The position numbers and the translations under genes were made by a program. The notes below the pieces were generated by a model. It saw nothing but the letters and a program-made list of their open reading frames with translations. It was not told where the DNA came from and did no database searches. From positions 11,298,716-11,362,715 of the forward strand of contig NC_045142.1 in the NCBI RefSeq assembly GCF_008831285.2: a DNA stretch of 64,000 nucleotides. The letters run 5' to 3'. Every line of letters starts with the position of its first letter. Position 1 is the first letter of the stretch. Shown one piece after another: positions 59,985 to 64,000 of this stretch. This stretch comes from Nymphaea colorata. Its lineage: Eukaryota; Streptophyta; Magnoliopsida; Nymphaeales; Nymphaeaceae.

Positions 59985-60643
59985 CACACGCAACTCATTC
60001 TGGTATTGGTACACTGGCTTAGGCCAGGGGCCAATAAGCGGCTGGTGTTTGGTACAAGTGGTAGGGTGCTAATCCGTTGCACATGCCAAAGTAAGTATAG
60101 ACCTTGGACTATGTTGGTACCAATATGCCAACGGCTAAGGCCACACAACTCATTCTGGTATTAGTACACCAGGCCAGGGGCCAATAAGCGGCCGGTGTTT
60201 GGTACAAGTGGCAGGGTGCCAATCTGTTGCATATGCCAAAGTAAGTATTGGCCAGGGACTATGTTGGTACCAATATGCCACCGGCTAAGTAAGTATTGGC
60301 CAGGGACTATGTTGGTACCAATATGCCACCGGCTAGGCACGTAACTCATTTGGTATTGGTACACCGGCTTAGGCCAGGGGCCAATAAGCGGCCGGTGTTT
60401 GGTACAAGTGGCAGGGTGCCAATCCGTTGCACATGGCAAAGTAAGTATAGGCCCTGGACTATGTTGGTACCAATATGCCACCGACTAGGGCCACTCAACT
60501 CATTCTGGTATTGGTACACCGGCTTAGGCCAGGGGCCAATAAGTGGCCAGTGTTTGGTACAAGTGGCAGGATGCCAATCTGTTGGACATGCCAAAGTAAG
60601 TATAGACCCTGGACTATGTTGGTACCAATATGCCACCGGCTAA
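59985..60643. repeat. Minisatellite, unit about 155 bp, four copies
   Basis: Anchors CAACTCATTCTGGTATTGG lie at 59991, 60146, about 60342 and 60496. The third interval is longer because a 47-bp subunit (AGTAAGTATTGGCCAGGGAC start) is duplicated at 60240-60286 and 60287-60334. Copies are roughly 90 percent alike by eye. Open frames on both strands (WHIGTNIV and MAYWYQHS repeats) arise from the array and do not stay in one frame. Confidence 0.95.
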
Positions 60644-62119
60644 GCGAAAGTCTCCCAACCCAAGAGCAGTTTCTTTGAGTAAGAAGGTAAAAAATAAAAT
60701 AAAATCTTTTGACCAGATTTAGCCATGAAGTAATTGGGTCCGGGCAATGAACGATTCCTCGTGAGAAGTATCAACTCTTGGCCAACAGTTGCTTTGTAAG
60801 AGCAAAAGCAGTTTCAGTTTCTGCGATACTGCCTTTTCGTTATTGCTGTTAGGTTTTATTTGAGCTGATCTATTAATCTATTGGTACAAAGATCGGTACA
60901 AACCTTCGCAATAGAAGTTGGTTACATGCACAAGCTCATGTGCATGACACATTCTCCCTGGGAGTGAGCCAAGGGAACACACAGGAGGGGAAGGAGGTGT
61001 GGGCAATTGCCCACACAAGGCCACAAAAATGGTCATTTTATATTGAAATTTCATGGCTGTTTTTGAATTTATATATAGGTGCCCTTTAAAAATTTGAAAT
61101 TATATAACCAGTGTCATGTTGTTGAAATTTTCTAGCTCCACCCATGGAGACACATGTCATGCACCCGCGACTGTGCATAGTGCACATAACTCTTTCTCTC
61201 TCTCGTTCGCAATTCATTGGGCTCTACTGCCTAATTTTCGTCATATCTGTTTCTTTTATTTAAGTTGAGGTATAAGCCAATTGTTAGTACTTTTTTTCAT
61301 CCACAGAAACCTCCACAATTCATTGCGTACATTTCCCCATTCCCCGGAAATGGAAGCATATATATTTCTTCATGAGTGAGTGCGCACGTGAAAACAGCTC
61401 AGCAGATCGACCATAAAAACTACAAGAAGATACTTGCCAGTCAGTCAACTTAGAAAGTGAGCAACCAATTAAGTCTATAATTGCACAGTTCAGTCCTTCT
61501 TTTGCACCTTATTAGCTTACTTTATACCTAAGCAAGTGTTTAGTCCACATTTGGCTGTCTTTTGTGCTAGTGTGGGCTTTAAACATTTGAAAATAAAACG
61601 AAACCAGATCTAATCTATAAAAATAGTGGAAAGGGTGTGTCACGACCAGACTGCTGGTTGATGGATTGACTAACCTCCAAGAAAGAAAGAACGCGGGAGA
61701 CGGAATGGTTTGGTAGGCCTTAAAACTTTTCTTGATCGGCAAGCATCGTCCTGTGGTCCTGTGACTCGGTGAAGATATATATAAAAAAAAAATCACATGC
61801 GCTATACTGTGTAAGAAATTTCGTGTGTCAGTATATAAAAAATAATTTCGTGTGTGAGTATGGTTAATGACAAAAATACCCTTAGTTTGAAGAGAAAAAA
61901 CAAGTTTTTGTCTTTTGATAAGATTAAATGGAAATAAAAAAATGAAATGACTACAAAAAAGGACACGGTTTTTTTTTTTTAAATTACAAAAAGCTTCTCC
62001 TTTTTCACGCAACGTTTACTAATTCAAAATCAAGCACTCACTAAGCAAATGTGAGGCTTTGCAACATCCACCAACTATGTACTCAAAACGTCTTGATCAA
62101 CTTAGTGTTGGCTGTACAA
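60644..62119. other. Intergenic, nothing recognised
   Basis: AT-rich. The open frame at 61512-62012 (-) has a low-complexity composition and no domain, and I do not consider it a gene. Confidence 0.5.
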
Positions 62120-62633
62120 TTAGTTTTGGGCTGGACAACGTACAATGAATCACGCCAACTCGAGTTTGATTAAAACTCATCGGTTAAGCTTCGTTTGAGC
62201 TCCACTCATTTATGAATGGGTAAACAAGTCGAGTTTGATTTACATGAATTCAACTTGATTAAACTCAAGTAAGTTTGTTTAATCTAGGCTATCTTTTTTT
62301 TTTTTTGTTTTTTTTAATTTTCAAACTTAAAGCCAAGAAAAGAGATAAATGAGTCTAGTTTCATTTACATGATTCAACTTATTAAACTGAAGTAAGTTTG
62401 TTTAATCTAGGCTATCCTTTTTTTTTTTTTTTTTTTTTTCAAACTTAAAGCCAAGGAAAGAGATCAAATTCAATTGGGAGTTGGTAAACAAGTTTAAATA
62501 AATCGAGCTTGAGCCAAGATTTGATCTATTAAGTGGAACTCGAGCTGACCTTGTATAACTCGAATTGAACTTGAGCCGAGCAAGATATGAGTCAAGCTGA
62601 TCAAACTTGATCTCAACTCAGCTCGTGCACAGC
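62120..62633. repeat. TCGAG/AACTTGA-rich hAT-like relic with internal duplication
   Basis: The right end on the - strand is TAGGGCTGTGCACGAGCTGA, and the left end near TGGGCTGGACAACGTACAA is partly inverted. Flanking ATTAGTTT and ATTTGGTT agree at 6 of 8. Inside, a unit of about 118-130 bp (GATTTACATGAATTCAACTT ... CAAACTTAAAGCCAAG) is duplicated at 62235-62345 and 62362-62465, each with a long T run. Word content matches 18360-18775 and 42545-42910. Confidence 0.5.
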
Positions 62634-63589
62634 CCTAATTTGGTTCATGCCTAGAGGAAAGGTCGGTTCTTGGCTCAGTAGTATGTCTCCTGAGTAATTA
62701 AATTGAGATAACTGAAAAAGAAAAATTCGATTGATAGTTGAAATTTTGTCGAATAAATAGTATAATGTCTGCCAACAAAAACCATAATGCTCAGGTCTAC
62801 AATACCAATGGCACCGATGAAATTTATTGAAAATATGATTTATAAAAAAAAGTTACGTTTAAAATAAATAGATCTATCCAAATTTATTCTGACAATTAAA
62901 TTCGTTGAGAAATCAGTATTATCTGTCTTTCTTATATATTGATGTCGTCCACGGTGGATTTCAAGAAGGAAGTGGGGAAAATTTACAACAGTACCTTAAC
63001 TTAGACAATATTGTCGAATAATATAATATATTTTACAGTGGAATAACATTTTTTATAATTTCACGTTTATTGCTTCAGCAGCAAGCTATTATTACCATCG
63101 TGTTTTCTAATTGGCAGCCTATTCATCTCTCTCTATCTCTCTCTCTCCCCCCCTCCTCCCCCCTCCCTTGTTATATTTGCCGTGACAATAACATGTCAAA
63201 ACAGTGTAAAGAAATCAGATTGTATAACGGAATCAGTGAGACTGCCGATCCGGTTAATCTATCAGTGAATCGGTTCTGAACCATCCAAAAATATTTTTAT
63301 TATTTATATAGATGCCAACTAAAAAAATAAACGAATTTAAGTGCATTAAAAAATTAGTTTGCCACCGATTTGATTCGAATTGTGGTGTGGCTAACTCGGA
63401 CCGATTCTGATACCAGTGAGTGAGAAATTAATCGTATCAAAATACCTAGCCATCACAGAAAACAAAGAAAGTTTCCTTCTCAGGAAACAAAAAAGCAGCT
63501 CACTACTCTATCTATATTGAATGGGGGAGTGTGGCTGGTGCCCAAGTCCTTAATTTGAAAATAAAGGACTGAGCAGTTTTGAGAAAATC
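62634..63589. other. Intergenic, nothing recognised
   Basis: AT-rich with a CT tract at 63127-63170. No gene or transposon end recognised. Confidence 0.5.
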
Positions 63590-63960
63590 GAGTATGAAAA
63601 AAAATTAATATTTGATTAACCAATCAAATTCGTTTCAGATTTTTAAAAATGACATTGAGTCGAATTCAGATATGTATAAATATTAAATCAGATTTGGATT
63701 TAAATTTGGATTCAAATTGGATTTAGTTTTAAATAAATATCGTTTTTCTAATACTCTTACATATTGAAAATCGGTCAATTCAGTTCAAACTTTAGATTCA
63801 GATTTGGATATGAATACAAAAAGTAGATTCAGATCCAGTTCAGATTGTAAAATTGGGTTTTAGATTGGGATATGACTTTTGTTCATTCATATTTGAATCA
63901 GAATTCAAATATACAAATGTCAAAAAAGTGGAAACTGTTAATAGTATGTCCCGATTCAAA
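63590..63960. repeat. AT-rich dispersed element (GAATCGGATAT family), copy 2
   Basis: Carries GGTCAATTCAGTTCAAAC, GATTCAGATCCAGTTCAGAT and GTAAAATTGGG blocks, plus TTTAAATAAATATC, in the same order as at 48200-48430. May run beyond the right edge. Confidence 0.5.
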
Positions 63961-64000
63961 TATGATCCATTGACATACCTGCAGAAGAAAATTGAATTAC

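Noticed and set aside
60161-60678. Repeated WHIGTNIV/MAYWYQHS peptides on both strands, resembling a repeat protein
   Set aside because: The unit is 155 bp, not a multiple of three, so no frame is kept across units; no start, no codon bias. It is a minisatellite.
61512-62012. 166-codon open frame on the - strand
   Set aside because: Low-complexity composition, homopolymer runs in the DNA, no domain, no upstream promoter features.
1-64000. CRISPR array, bacterial defence island, phage or organelle DNA
   Set aside because: No spaced identical repeats with unique spacers, no prokaryotic operon structure, and no organellar gene was seen.

Overview
The window is nuclear DNA from a flowering plant. 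The grounds are intron-containing genes with plant-type proteins (a DREB2-class AP2/ERF factor and a plant-style mitoribosomal protein), Ty1/copia and Ty3/gypsy LTR retrotransposons primed by initiator-Met tRNA, hAT-type DNA transposons, tRNA-derived SINEs, and long AT-rich intergenic sequence. I cannot fix the lineage from sequence alone. There are no rRNA or tRNA genes, no CRISPR array and no bacterial-type operon.

Only two host protein-coding genes are convincing. One is a DREB2-type transcription factor on the + strand at 44267-47009, with two exons and a 1552-bp intron. Its promoter carries a TATA box, three ACGT/ABRE-like motifs and a heat-shock-element-like dyad. The other is an intronless gene on the - strand at 52983-53780, probably mitochondrial ribosomal protein mL40. 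The two are about 6 kb apart and face each other (convergent).

The rest is layered transposon debris, much of it resolvable base by base. (1) 1-10060: a decayed Ty3/gypsy pol on the - strand is split by a long solo LTR (2253-8783, TSD ACATC). That LTR is itself split by a second, related solo LTR in the opposite orientation (3195-7020, TSD CTCCT). (2) 12949-18117: a young, nearly intact Ty1/copia element (312-bp LTRs with 5 mismatches, TSD CCGCC), apparently disabled by one in-frame stop. (3) 18.3-24.7 kb: two non-autonomous hAT elements, an AT-rich minisatellite, two SINEs, a MITE-like inverted-repeat element and a CACTA-type terminus. (4) 25.5-38.5 kb: a nested stack. A 5'-truncated LINE on the - strand carries a dead Ty1/copia element in ORF1 (32630-37712, TSD CAAAC) and a TRIM-like miniature LTR element in its endonuclease (28791-31031, TSD CCAAC). 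A hAT-like element (29041-30406, 8-bp TSD) lies inside the TRIM 5' LTR. (5) 54.9-58.5 kb: another copy of the long LTR family next to a copia reverse transcriptase/RNase H relic. (6) 59.98-60.64 kb: a minisatellite of about 155 bp.

I found no convincing undescribed biological system. The most informative content is the insertion history, where exact target-site duplications and restored reading frames fix the order of events, and the layout of the DREB2 locus (promoter motifs, long first intron, duplicated 3' flank).
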